A stretch of DNA of 16,000 nt from JBEIDK01 sp040383485 (GTDB lineage Bacteria; Bacteroidota; Bacteroidia; UBA4408): positions 1 through 16,000 of the forward strand of contig JBEIDK010000069.1 of assembly GCA_040383485.1 (NCBI GenBank), given 5' to 3'. This document shows, piece by piece, positions 1 through 9,100 of the stretch. A program made the position numbers and the translations under genes. Position 1 is the first letter of the stretch. Every line of letters starts with the position of its first letter. Under the pieces are notes generated by a model. The model was not told where the DNA came from. It made no database searches and was given only the letters and a program-made list of their open reading frames with translations.

Positions 1-119
1 AGTCCCGTCCCTGATGCAGTATTAGGAGGGCAAAACCCAAATGTATTAACATCTAAAGTAGATGCACTTGAACTACCATTCACAAAATTATTTACCACTG
101 CAATACCCCTTTTGTAATA
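1..119. repeat. 119-nt exact direct repeat, copy 1 (window edge)
   Basis: Identical base for base to 500-618; the match ends at 120 (c) against 619 (g). It may extend left of the window. The offset of 499 nt is not a multiple of three, so this copy lies in a different minus-strand frame from the coding sequence between the copies. Read in the frame used by the second copy, it is open to the window edge and repeats the peptide stretch that begins YKRGIAVVNN. It is either a real duplication or the overlap left where an assembly graph looped at a contig end. Confidence 0.9.
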
Positions 120-819
120 CTATGGCATCCGATGTTTGTTGCATATCAAACAAAATAGCAGCTATGGTTCTTAAGGCCGGAATGCTTGAACTTGGCAAAA
201 GATTGGCAGGCGAATAAGCAGTATTAAAATTGAAAACTGATTGTGCACTAACTGCCGGTAAATTATTATTGTTAAGGCAAAAATCTTGATTATTATTGTA
301 TCCTATTGCAGAAATAGGACAAATAGCCAGATTTAAACTGCCGCTAATTGAAAGCGGTTTATATTTTGATTGCGATGGACTAGTTCCCCACAAGTTATAA
401 TAGTAATCGGGGTTAACACTTTCTAAGTACATATCTAATCTTGCGCCATTTCCAGTATTGGCAGTTGAGGGATAGTTATCAAATTCATTGCCTGCAATTA
501 GTCCCGTCCCTGATGCAGTATTAGGAGGGCAAAACCCAAATGTATTAACATCTAAAGTAGATGCACTTGAACTACCATTCACAAAATTATTTACCACTGC
601 AATACCCCTTTTGTAATAGTTGTTGTATGTTGATGTGCCGGGCGTTGGATTCCATAATTTATTACAAGCAACTTTAGCACTACCGCTTGCATCAAAATTA
701 CCACTAACAGTTATGGCATATTGGTTATTAAGAGCAGGCATTGTTGCAACAGGGCTTGCTGTATTAAAATATATTTTATTGTTGATAACAGATGCTGGGG
801 TTGACAAGCAATTTTTCAT
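88..819 (-). pseudogene. Secreted beta-helix-like protein fragment, broken at both ends
   Basis: A 243-codon open stretch rich in Asn, Ser, Thr and Tyr, with short phrases such as AGNEFDNYP and NYYKRGIAVVNN that resemble coils of parallel beta-helix surface proteins. I cannot name a family. The apparent ATG at 819 is unlikely to be a real start: it lies inside the YEKLLVNPSI coding sequence of the overlapping ORF 776-1585, in another frame. There is no signal peptide. The natural protein sequence seems to begin near the INNKIYF phrase (about 780). At the far end the frame is lost at about 120, where the duplicated 119-nt block starts out of frame, and it stops at 88-90. I read it as an internal piece of a surface-protein gene cut by recombination or misassembly. 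Confidence 0.45.
500..618. repeat. 119-nt exact direct repeat, copy 2
   Basis: Partner of 1-119. It lies inside the minus-strand fragment 88-819 and encodes YYKRGIAVVNN through NTASGTG in that frame. Here the reading frame continues through the repeat on both sides, so this copy looks like the native context. Confidence 0.9.
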
Positions 820-1585
820 AAGTCATGCGGTCCGCTTTCCAGTTGTTTACTTGTTGGTACAAATTCATGGCTATAAATTGCCCTGCAAAATAATCGTCGG
901 TGCTACTATAGTTAGTAGGGTTATTAGGGTCGATATAACTATATGTAGTGCTGCTTGTGCTATTACCAGTATTGCTGTTGTTTGGGCTACCTGTGCCAGT
1001 ATTTATTGTTCCGCCACCACCAGTTACAATTGGGTTGGGTGCACAGGTGCTGGTACAAGAAATGTTACTTGCAGTGCCAACATTTGTTGGAGGTGCAAAC
1101 CAAACTCCTCCAAAATTATCTTGCGGTGGTGCTGGACTTATTGTTGGGTCGTAATAAGTACTACTACTATTTTGGCCAGCTTTTACAAAAAACTTTGATA
1201 ACGTAACCATTGTCAAGCTAGTATTATTATTCATTCCTGTAATCTGTGCTGCTCCCAAAGCTGAGCTTTGCCATTTGTTATCATTTAAGTTGTTACCAGC
1301 GGTAGTAAAGTTTTGCAACCCAATATGCCCGTTGTTGGCAATGTTTAAGCCTACGTTGTGCTCTGCACTGTCGCTTATATTGGCGGCTGTTGCACTAAAA
1401 GTGCATAAATAATCTGTGGTATCAATGTTAATATTTGAACCTACAAAATTTAAGTTAGCTCTACGGTTTATTGTCTGATTTGCATTGCTTTCATAACCAA
1501 ATAAAAAACGACTACCCTCACCTTGCGCAAGACAATTAAAGACTAACAATTGACAATTAATAATTAGAATAAGTATCTTTTTCAT
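776..1585 (-). CDS. Chimeric secreted protein lacking a sorting domain
   Basis: 269 residues. The signal peptide is MKKILILIINCQLLVFNCLAQ. Residues 1-74 match the N-terminus of the neighbouring propeller-like protein (1599-3119) almost exactly, as far as ISDSA. From residue 75 (EHNVGLNIANNGHIG) the sequence is colinear with residues of about 1640-1815 of the giant protein: end of the beta-helix, a GGGGT-type linker, then TYSYIDPNNPTNYSS and WKADRMTYEKL. After NPSI the homology stops, and four residues later (CYQQ) the ORF ends where unrelated sequence begins. The protein therefore lacks both the helical region and the T9SS sorting domain found in the giant, so it may be exported to the periplasm but not sorted to the surface. 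It starts 13 nt after the neighbour's stop, behind a possible AGAGGA ribosome site. It may be a decaying mosaic gene, or an assembly join between paralogues. Confidence 0.7.
   Translation of the reverse strand: MKKILILIINCQLLVFNCLAQGEGSRFLFGYESNANQTINRRANLNFVGSNINIDTTDYLCTFSATAANISDSAEHNVGLNIANNGHIGLQNFTTAGNNLNDNKWQSSALGAAQITGMNNNTSLTMVTLSKFFVKAGQNSSSTYYDPTISPAPPQDNFGGVWFAPPTNVGTASNISCTSTCAPNPIVTGGGGTINTGTGSPNNSNTGNSTSSTTYSYIDPNNPTNYSSTDDYFAGQFIAMNLYQQVNNWKADRMTYEKLLVNPSICYQQ
817..961 (-). repeat. 145-nt near-identical block, copy in the chimeric gene
   Basis: Matches 4091-4235 at an offset of 3274 with three differences by eye (823, 832, 905). It encodes the stretch from TYSYIDPNNP to ADRMTYE. 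It is much more conserved than the sequence on either side, where the two genes match only at the protein level. Confidence 0.9.
1365..1538 (-). repeat. Shared 5' coding module, copy in the chimeric gene
   Basis: Aligns without gaps to 2893-3066 (offset 1528). By eye there are 8 differences, 5 of them clustered at 1517-1526. It encodes the mature N-terminus from GSRFLFGYES to NISDSA. The homology to the neighbour ends abruptly at 1364/1365, which is the first join of the mosaic gene. Confidence 0.9.
1531..1565 (-). repeat. Degenerate heptanucleotide array encoding a signal-peptide core (gene 776-1585)
   Basis: On the coding strand there are five adjacent 7-nt units: AATTATT, AATTGTC, AATTGTT, AGTCTTT, AATTGTC. 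They translate to IINCQLLVFNC, the hydrophobic core of the signal peptide. Gain or loss of one unit would shift the frame of the whole protein; three units (21 nt) would add or remove seven residues in frame. Confidence 0.75.
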
Positions 1586-1589
1586 TCTA

Positions 1590-1595
1590 TCCTCT
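1590..1595 (-). promoter_or_regulatory. Possible ribosome binding site for 776-1585
   Basis: AGAGGA on the minus strand, 4 nt before the ATG at 1585. This is unusual here because the other starts in the window show no such motif. It lies between the stop of 1599-3119 and the next start, and would suit translation from a shared transcript. Confidence 0.4.
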
Positions 1596-1598
1596 AAT

Positions 1599-3119
1599 TT
1601 ACCTTATTACCGCCACTTTGGTGCTACCTATGTACCTACCATCATTTGTTTTTACCTGCGCCACATACACCCCATTTGGCCAATTGCTGCAATCTATGTA
1701 TTGGCTCGTGAACCATGAGTATAAAACTTGACTGTAAATAATTTTACCAAAAGCATCTACTATTTGTAAGCTAGTATTTTCTTTGTTGTTGTAGTTGAGG
1801 TAAAAACTTTCGTTAGCTGGGTTGGGCGAAACACGCATGCCAATTCCCTCACCTTTGGGGAGGGTTAGGGTGGGGCTTCCCACACTCAATCCCAAACTAT
1901 CGCACACACTACCTGCTACTGCACCTAAATAATAATTGTAATGGTTGGGTACCGATAAATTGTTTGCCCTATTTACACTAAAGGCATTGTTTACAAAATT
2001 ACAGGCTAAGCCCAAACTATCGGGGTTTTCTATTACATGAAATTTACGGGTATTAAAACTGGTACTAAAATATATTTTGTTATTGGGCATTAAGGCGCCA
2101 TAGCAAATGGTTGTATAACTATAATCTATAACACCATTATATGCTCCTACTTCTGTTTTGCTTGCCAAAATGTTTTGCGCATCTAAGTCTAATTGAAATA
2201 TTTTTAGAATGCGAGCAGCGTATAAAAACCTGCTATTAGGTGAAAATGCTAAACCGCTGGTAAATACAGTATCTGCAAAGGGTATGTGTAGGCTGCTTGT
2301 AAATTGCCCTGTGCAACGGTCAAAGCCATATATGTTCATCTCACTATGCCCATCTATGTTGGCATACCAGTTTCCATTGGGGCTAAACATGGATTGACCT
2401 GCCCAATCACTTACCAATGCGGTGGTATCGCCTATTGCCTGTTCGCCCATGTTTTGTATGCCAAATGGTGTTACAAGCATCATATAAAATTTGTTGTTGC
2501 GCCATTGTTTTATGGGCAACCACCAGTCGCGCCCATTGGCATGGCGGCAGGCTGTAAGCCCACCATTGCGCAAAGTATCTGTTAGTACTGTTGTGTTTTT
2601 GTTGGTTATTTTGCCCAAGCCATTGTTATAGCTTAAATCGACTATGCTATATTGGAGCTTGGTTGGTTGTGAACCGCTAGCATCACCAAATACAATTGTA
2701 TATTCATGAAATAAATAATATTTTGTAGGGTCATTGTAAAAAGGAACTATTAAATTGTGTTGAGAAATGAGAGAACCATAAGTTAAAAAACCAGCTATGT
2801 CGGGTGTCCATGAAAGAGAGTCTCCATTCTGCATTATTTGGTGGTTTTTGTTATATACAGTAACACCATTTGTGTAAAATAAAAGATTGCCAGCACTGTC
2901 GCTTATATTGGCGGCTGTAGCACTAAAAGTGCATAAATAATCTGTGGTATCAATGTCAATATTTGAACCTACAAAATTTAAGTTGGCTCTACGGTTTATT
3001 GTCTGATTTGCATTGCTTTCATAACCAAATAAAAAACGACTACCGATTCCTTGTGCAAGACAATTGATAATTGAGAATTTACAATTAATAATTAGGAGAA
3101 TGAATAAAATTTTTTTCAT
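1599..3119 (-). CDS. Secreted propeller-like protein with T9SS type A sorting domain
   Basis: 506 residues from the MKKILF start at 3119. An in-frame ATG at 3140 is rejected because it lies in the terminator stem and would place MLFLFKI before the signal peptide. The signal peptide ends at NCLAQ. The body has phrases typical of Bacteroidota secreted propeller-like proteins: NLLFYTNGVTVYNKNHQIM, MFSPNGNWYA and LAFSPNSRFLYAARI look like successive blades with an SPN turn. The last 76 residues (431-506) form a type A sorting domain: SPNPANESF, then IVDAFGKIIYS, then WPNGVYVAQV and a basic end. The product is predicted to cross the inner membrane by Sec and the outer membrane by the T9SS, and then to be attached or released. 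The function of the propeller is unknown. The linker before the sorting domain is encoded by a REP-like palindrome (about 1840-1880). The gene lies between the giant gene and the chimeric ORF, on the same strand as both. Confidence 0.9.
   Translation of the reverse strand: MKKILFILLIINCKFSIINCLAQGIGSRFLFGYESNANQTINRRANLNFVGSNIDIDTTDYLCTFSATAANISDSAGNLLFYTNGVTVYNKNHQIMQNGDSLSWTPDIAGFLTYGSLISQHNLIVPFYNDPTKYYLFHEYTIVFGDASGSQPTKLQYSIVDLSYNNGLGKITNKNTTVLTDTLRNGGLTACRHANGRDWWLPIKQWRNNKFYMMLVTPFGIQNMGEQAIGDTTALVSDWAGQSMFSPNGNWYANIDGHSEMNIYGFDRCTGQFTSSLHIPFADTVFTSGLAFSPNSRFLYAARILKIFQLDLDAQNILASKTEVGAYNGVIDYSYTTICYGALMPNNKIYFSTSFNTRKFHVIENPDSLGLACNFVNNAFSVNRANNLSVPNHYNYYLGAVAGSVCDSLGLSVGSPTLTLPKGEGIGMRVSPNPANESFYLNYNNKENTSLQIVDAFGKIIYSQVLYSWFTSQYIDCSNWPNGVYVAQVKTNDGRYIGSTKVAVIR
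1840..1880. repeat. REP-like GC-rich palindrome read in frame inside a CDS
   Basis: On the plus strand, CCCTCACC (1846-1853), a TTT loop, then GGGGAGGG (1857-1864) form an 8-bp stem with one A/G mismatch, followed by TTAGGGTGGGG. This is sharply more GC-rich than its surroundings. Its minus-strand translation is the linker SPTLTLPKGEGIGM, between the propeller and the SPNPAN of the sorting domain. The general form (CCCTC...GGGGAGGG plus a G-rich tail) recalls repetitive palindromes scattered through many Bacteroidota genomes; that comparison is from memory. Confidence 0.6.
2893..3066 (-). repeat. Shared 5' coding module, copy in the propeller-like gene
   Basis: Partner of 1365-1538. In this gene the reading continues naturally through NISDSAGNLLFYTNG, so this is the likely parental context of the module found in the chimeric ORF. 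Confidence 0.9.
3059..3093 (-). repeat. Degenerate heptanucleotide array encoding a signal-peptide core (gene 1599-3119)
   Basis: Five adjacent 7-nt units on the coding strand: AATTATT, AATTGTA, AATTCTC, AATTATC, AATTGTC. They encode IINCKFSIINC, so the peptide itself repeats IINC with a period of seven residues (three DNA units). By eye it differs from the array at 1531-1565 at 7 of 35 positions, although most of the neighbouring coding module is far more alike. Confidence 0.8.
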
Positions 3120-3125
3120 TATTTT

Positions 3126-3162
3126 AAATAAAAAAAGCACCCGAAATATTCGAGTGCTTTTT
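3126..3162 (-). terminator. Rho-independent terminator after the giant surface gene
   Basis: Bases 3132-3140 (aaaaagcac) pair with 3154-3162 (gtgcttttt). The stem continues, after a c/a mismatch, with CGAA/TTCG around an ATA loop. Read on the minus strand it is followed by a T-rich run into 3126. It starts about 12 nt after the giant gene's stop and ends just before the ATG at 3119. It can also fold on the plus strand. Confidence 0.75.
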
Positions 3163-3173
3163 GGGTTGTTTGT

Positions 3174-6100
3174 TTAATGGAGTATGGTTACTTTTTGGGT
3201 GCCAATTACTCCTTGTTCATTTGTTACTTTTAGCATATAAATGCCATTAGTAATATTGCCTGTGTTTATTTTTTGTATGCCACCTTTAACATTTACCATA
3301 TAAATAATTTGTCCCAAACTATTTTGTAAAGTTACATTGCTTGATTTTTCTAAATCAAGTCCGCTAATGTTAATTGCATCATTTGCTGGATTAGGATAAA
3401 CAATCAAAGAATTTGGTATTGCTTCTAATTTATTAGGCAATCCTGCTTCTTTTTTAAGCAATTCTTCTTCTACATCATAATCAATGCTGGCAGTATTTGC
3501 TTTGCGAGCAGTGCTGCCACATAGTGCATCATCATTGTACTCAATAGTATTGTCAATAATGCTATACAAGCTGCGGGCAGTGTATACTATTGCACCGTCG
3601 CTATAAGGGCATTGCATGGCAATTTGCTGTATAATGTTCCAGTCGGCAGGGTCGGTAATATCCTCTCCTTTGGCAAGGGTGCGGGCTATTACATCGTTAA
3701 ATAACTTTTCATTTTCAACAAAGCTATTGCCATAGCCTTGTGCCTCGTTGTTTTTGCTTTGCATAAGGGCAGCTTGCGCATCGGCATTGGCATCGAAAGC
3801 CTGTTTAATGCTTTGTTCTTGTAATTGGTTTGCTTCATATTGTTGGCTAAGGCTTGCTATCAAGGCATTGTCGCCGTTTGCAATAGCAGTTTCTAAATCT
3901 ATTAACAAAGCCTCATTGCTAAGTTTTAAACTTTCTAAGGTGCTACTTTGGGCAGGGCTGTATTGTAATGCTTGTTGCAAATATTGCTGTGCTTGTTCAA
4001 ACTTAGCAAAGTTTCGGTTTTGCGCCAAGGCATAAAAAGCCAATGCTATGGGGTTGCTTTGCGCAATGCTTGGGTCGACAATTAGTTTTTCATAAGCCAT
4101 GCGGTCGGCTTTCCAGTTGTTTACTTGTTGGTACAAATTCATGGCTATAAATTGCCCTGCAAAATAATCGTCGGTGCTGCTATAGTTAGTAGGGTTATTA
4201 GGGTCGATATAACTATATGTAGTGCTGCTTGTGCTTGTGCCAGTATTGCTGCTGTTAGGGTTACCGGTTCCGGTATTTATATTCCCGCCACCACCAGTTC
4301 CGCCACCACCAGCAGGTATGTTGCAAACGGTAGCTGAACATGCAGTATTAGCGCCAGTACCAAATGTATTTTGATTAAACCAACCAGCAGCGTTGGCAGA
4401 AGGTATCCCAGCAATTTGTGCAATTGGTAACTGTGTTGGGTCGTAGTAATTAACACCACTATTTTGTGTTGGATTATTTACAAAGGCAGATTGTGGTACT
4501 AAAGGTGCAAAAGCAATATTTTTAGCAGTTACCTGTGCTGAGCTGTAGTTGGGGCTTTGCCATATATTGCCGCTGTGGTTTTGGGTACCTATTTGTCCGT
4601 TGTTGTCAATATACAAACCAAAGGTATGCTCATTCATGGTATTGCTTTTTATAAGGTTGGTGCTGGTGCATGTCCCCTTAAAACGCAAACCACTGTAAGT
4701 GTAGTTGGCACAATTGTTTTGTACGCTGTTGCTTTTAGTATTGTCGGCACTAAAGGCATCAATGTTTGCAGCTATGCCGCCACCACTGTGTTGCACATTG
4801 TTGCAACCTATGTTTATATAATCGGTGTTGGTAAACTTTATACCACTTGCATTGCTAGAGGTATTGGTTACAAACTCAACAAAATTGTTGGTTACATTGG
4901 CAGGTATCGTATTTGCAGTATTTTTTTTCACTCCGTTTAATCTAATACCAAAAGTTGCTTTGTTATTAAGCAAATGTATTTCATTATTATCAATAACAAA
5001 GTTTTGTGTAATAGGCAAATTTAGAGCTTGAAAATCAATACCACCCGCATTCTGATTAGTAGGGCTGGTAACATTTATAATGTTATTGGTTATTGAAATT
5101 GCATCATTCATAGATTGTTGACTAAACAAGGCACCAATGTGTTGCACATCCATTTTAATTCTAGCCAAAACAGTTGCATTAAGTGCACCATCAACGCTAT
5201 AAAATCCTTTTTTTGTGTTATTACCAAAATAATGATTGATAGCTTCAAAATTACATTGTATAGCAGCGCAAGCAATATCGCAGTTGCCAAAATCAACAAT
5301 ATTATTGTTATAATTAGCAGTTCCATTAGCAGCAGTTACTATGCTGTGTGTTGTTTTTTTCGTCCCAAATCCAAAAACACCTATACCTCCCTGAAATACA
5401 TTAGCACTTTTTTGAAAATCATAGTCAATGTTATTATTATTGACATAGTTAGGGTCGTTAAGCATGTTTAAAAAGGTGTTGCCTTGCAAACGTAAGCTTG
5501 CATTTTGCCCAACTACGCCATAAAAACTATTGTTAAAAGAACTATTAAAAATAACTGCACCCGCTACATTTTTGAACCAAAGATGTACGTAGCTTAAAGT
5601 ACTTGGGTTTGCTATAATGCCGCTGTTGGCAGCTACGGTAGGCAATGTGGTACAGTTAAATGTGTTGTTGTTTATGTCGCCACTAAACACACCTTGCAGT
5701 CCTGCAGCATTGTTGGTAATATTATCAATACAAACAGCTACTCTGTTGTTTAAGAATTGTACGCGGTTTATCACAACGGTAGCAGTGGCATCAAAAGTTC
5801 TTATACCATACTCTGCACCTCTAATGTTGTTGATGTTGGTGGTTAAATTGTTAGGGTTTGCAATTAATACTGCATCACTGTTTAAAAATATACCGCGCCA
5901 CATGCTGCCGCACTGTTGCAATAAACTATTGTTAAGTGTTAGCGTTTTGTAACTGTTTACTATAATGCGGCTACCAGCTTGCATCTCGAATGTAGCATTG
6001 TTGAATGTGGTATTGTTAGCAACAGTAAGGGTTACACCTGCTCCTACGGTATAGTTGCCGCTATAAGAGCCAGAAAGGGCGGTGTTAGAGGAGATGAATT

Positions 6101-9100
6101 GATAACTAGTATTGCAACAAGGAGGGTATATGGTTATATTAGATACTGCACTGTTGTTAGTTGCTACCATAAAATCATCGCCAGTTTGTGCGGTACCATT
6201 GTCATTCATAATATTTACGGTGCAATACAAAGTATAAGGCGTAGCAACTAAAACAGGGGCAAACTGTATGGTGCCGTTTGTAAATGATGTTGCATTAGTT
6301 ATTGCAGGCATCTGATTAGTATCGAATGCGCGCCAAACATAGGTTGGGTATAAACCAGCAGGATAGGCACTAGTATTAGTAAGAGTTGCAGTTACAGCCA
6401 CATTATTGCTGCAATTAGCACCATTTACTGTTGTGCTTATATTAGGTAATGCAAAACATGCTGCAGGGTTTGATAAGGTAGTTACCTGCTGTGGTGTGGA
6501 GGTGTAAATAACTGCTAAATTTCCATTTGCTAAAAATATATGAATTTTTAAGGTAACATTGTATGTTCGTGAGGTATTTGTAACTGGTAAGCTACAATTA
6601 TAAGGATTGGCATTACCAGTTAGGTTTTGTTGCACGGGGTTGCTTTGCAAATCGGTAATTACATATTCATATACAGAATAAGCTCCATTGCCAAAATTGG
6701 TTGCCAAAAAGTTTGTTGGCAGAGGAGTGTAAGTAAAATCTGCATTAAAACAATTTACATTACTAATACTAAACGTAGGAGTGTATTGAGGAATAGAAGG
6801 AAAACAACTTTGAGGGTAAGCAAAATTAGCTGAATGACACCAATAAGGTAAAATATTGGTAGAGTTATTTTGTAGCACCTGTGTTAGGTTTATATTAGGA
6901 GGAGAGCCAGCTTGTGTGCCAAACAAAACGCTAAATCCTGTTGTGCCTGCCGCAGGTAAATTAACATACTGAAAAACAACCTTGAATGGGTAGTTATAGT
7001 TGGCATTAGGCCATCCATTACCTAAATAATTGGGTGTAGTTAAATCTAAATCTACTTTATATGCTGTATAGTTTGGTGAGTATGTAGTGGATGGTGTTGT
7101 TGTTGTAGCTGCAATAGTTGAAATAGGTGCAAATATGTTGCTAGGTAATTGTGAGCTGATGATAGGATTGCCTAAAAAATTAGGTACTAGTAAATAACCC
7201 TCTAAATGACTAATGTTTGGTGTGTTAAGATGTATGTTGTATTGCACCGTTACAGTAGAGTTGTTATTGTTAAGTACAATATTTTGAGGACATACACTGC
7301 TACTAACTAATAAACCAGATGGACAACCATACATAACAAAAATGCACTGTGTAGCATTTACATCTGTAGGTATACAACTACCTGTTAGTTTTAATGTACA
7401 CTCACTTGCAGTATTACAAGTGCCAACAGCGTTGCTAAAAGCAGTACTCATAAAATTATAAACACCACTCATTGTAAATGTATTTACACCTGGTGGCAAG
7501 CTTAAGGTTGTAGTAATTGTTCTATCAAACGAACCAGGACCATAGGCTCCTTGTGGTTGAGTTAAATCAGTTAATGGACCTGTTGTAACACATGCATTAC
7601 CAGTAAACGGATTAGTGATGATGCCTGCAGTGTTATTTGGTACAAAATTATCAGGCAAGTTTAAATTAATATTATAGGTTGTATTAGTAGTATTTGGATT
7701 TACAATTGTAAAAGTAAAGGTAAATGGGGTAGCAGGATACACATAAGTAAGGGCAGTAGTACTATTACTCATGTTACCCATTTGCATACCATTAAAATTA
7801 TTGTTTACAGTTACAGTTGGCGCTTGGCAGGCAACATAGGTGTATGAGGCTATATTTGTGCAACCTTGTGCATTGGTAACAGTGCAGGTATAAGTGCCAC
7901 TGGTGCTCGGGTTTATACTTGCAGTTGTAGCACCAGTACTCCATAAGTATGTAATACCTGCGGTTGGTGTAGGATTGCAAGTTAAAACGTCTTGTGTGCC
8001 AATTAAGCTTTGAGTAATATTTGCAGTGGGAGTAGGGTTTACAGTAACTGTAACATTATCAGAAATAGTACTGCCATTAGGTAAGGTAACTACTACAGTG
8101 TAGGTAGTTGTTGCAGCAGGAGAGGCAACTGGTTGAGAAACGCTAGTACTGCTTAAACCAAGTGCCGGACTCCAACTATAGGTTGCTCCTTGAATGACAC
8201 ATCCACCAATTTGTGCGCTATTTCCTGCACATATATTAATATTAGCACCTGTTATTGGAATGAGACTAACATCATCAATATGATAATAAGCATAATTTGG
8301 TGCAGTTGCAGCAGCACCAGGAATTAGTACGCCAGTGGTACCAGTATAACCATAAAAATTACCGATGGTTAAAAAAGAAAATGCACCTGAAGCAGTAAAG
8401 GTTCCGTATAATCTTGTCCACCCTGCGGTAGCATTTATATTGCTACTAAAATTTATTTGTGGCGCAGGGCTTGCATTAATGCTGTAGTTTCCGGAGCCAC
8501 TTATCAATTGAGGATAAGTTGAGTTTGATACTTGAGAAGTTGTAAATAACATACCTAAATTATTGCTGGTATATCTTGAATAACTAGCATTTTTTACCCA
8601 CATCTCAGCAAAATATTTCTTACCTTGAACGGTTGCTGCGCCTAAATTTGTTTGTATATACTCCGACCACCAATTAGAGAGCACAAAAGGAGCTATACCC
8701 ATATATGAATTGCCTGTGCGAGCTGCCAAATTACTGTTAAGAATGTTTGCAGGTACACTAAAATTACCAGCACAAGCATTGCCTGTGGTACTATTTAATC
8801 CGCTATAATAATCAGGATTCGTCATCATGCCAGAAACATTGCCCCAACCAGTAGCTAAGTTAACTTCATTTTGATTGGCAGGACATGCTGTGTTATTTTC
8901 AAAACTACCGTTTGTAACTAAATTGCCACATCCAGAAACGGTGCTACTTGCCACTATGTTACCGTAATTGTTTAGCGCTTTGCCATTATTAATTTTGAAG
9001 TATAATTGTGCAGCAATATTACTTTTTGTGATTGCAAACAAATAACTGCTATTAGGAGTTAGCCCACTAATGTTTAGAAAATAGCCTCTATCAGGCACAT

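Noticed and set aside
620..1206. Plus-strand ORFs of up to 192 codons opposite the chimeric gene
   Set aside because: They are antisense to coding sequence and their similarity to an ORF at 4125-4337 is explained by the 145-nt repeat shared on the minus strand.
1511..1530. The ccctcacctt in the chimeric gene as a second REP-like element
   Set aside because: It shares only about ten bases with the palindrome at 1840-1880 and lacks the other arm.
4557..6251. Several plus-strand ORFs of 90-127 codons opposite the giant gene
   Set aside because: They are Cys/Val/Ile-rich mirror translations of Asn/Thr-rich coding sequence; no start signals or domains.
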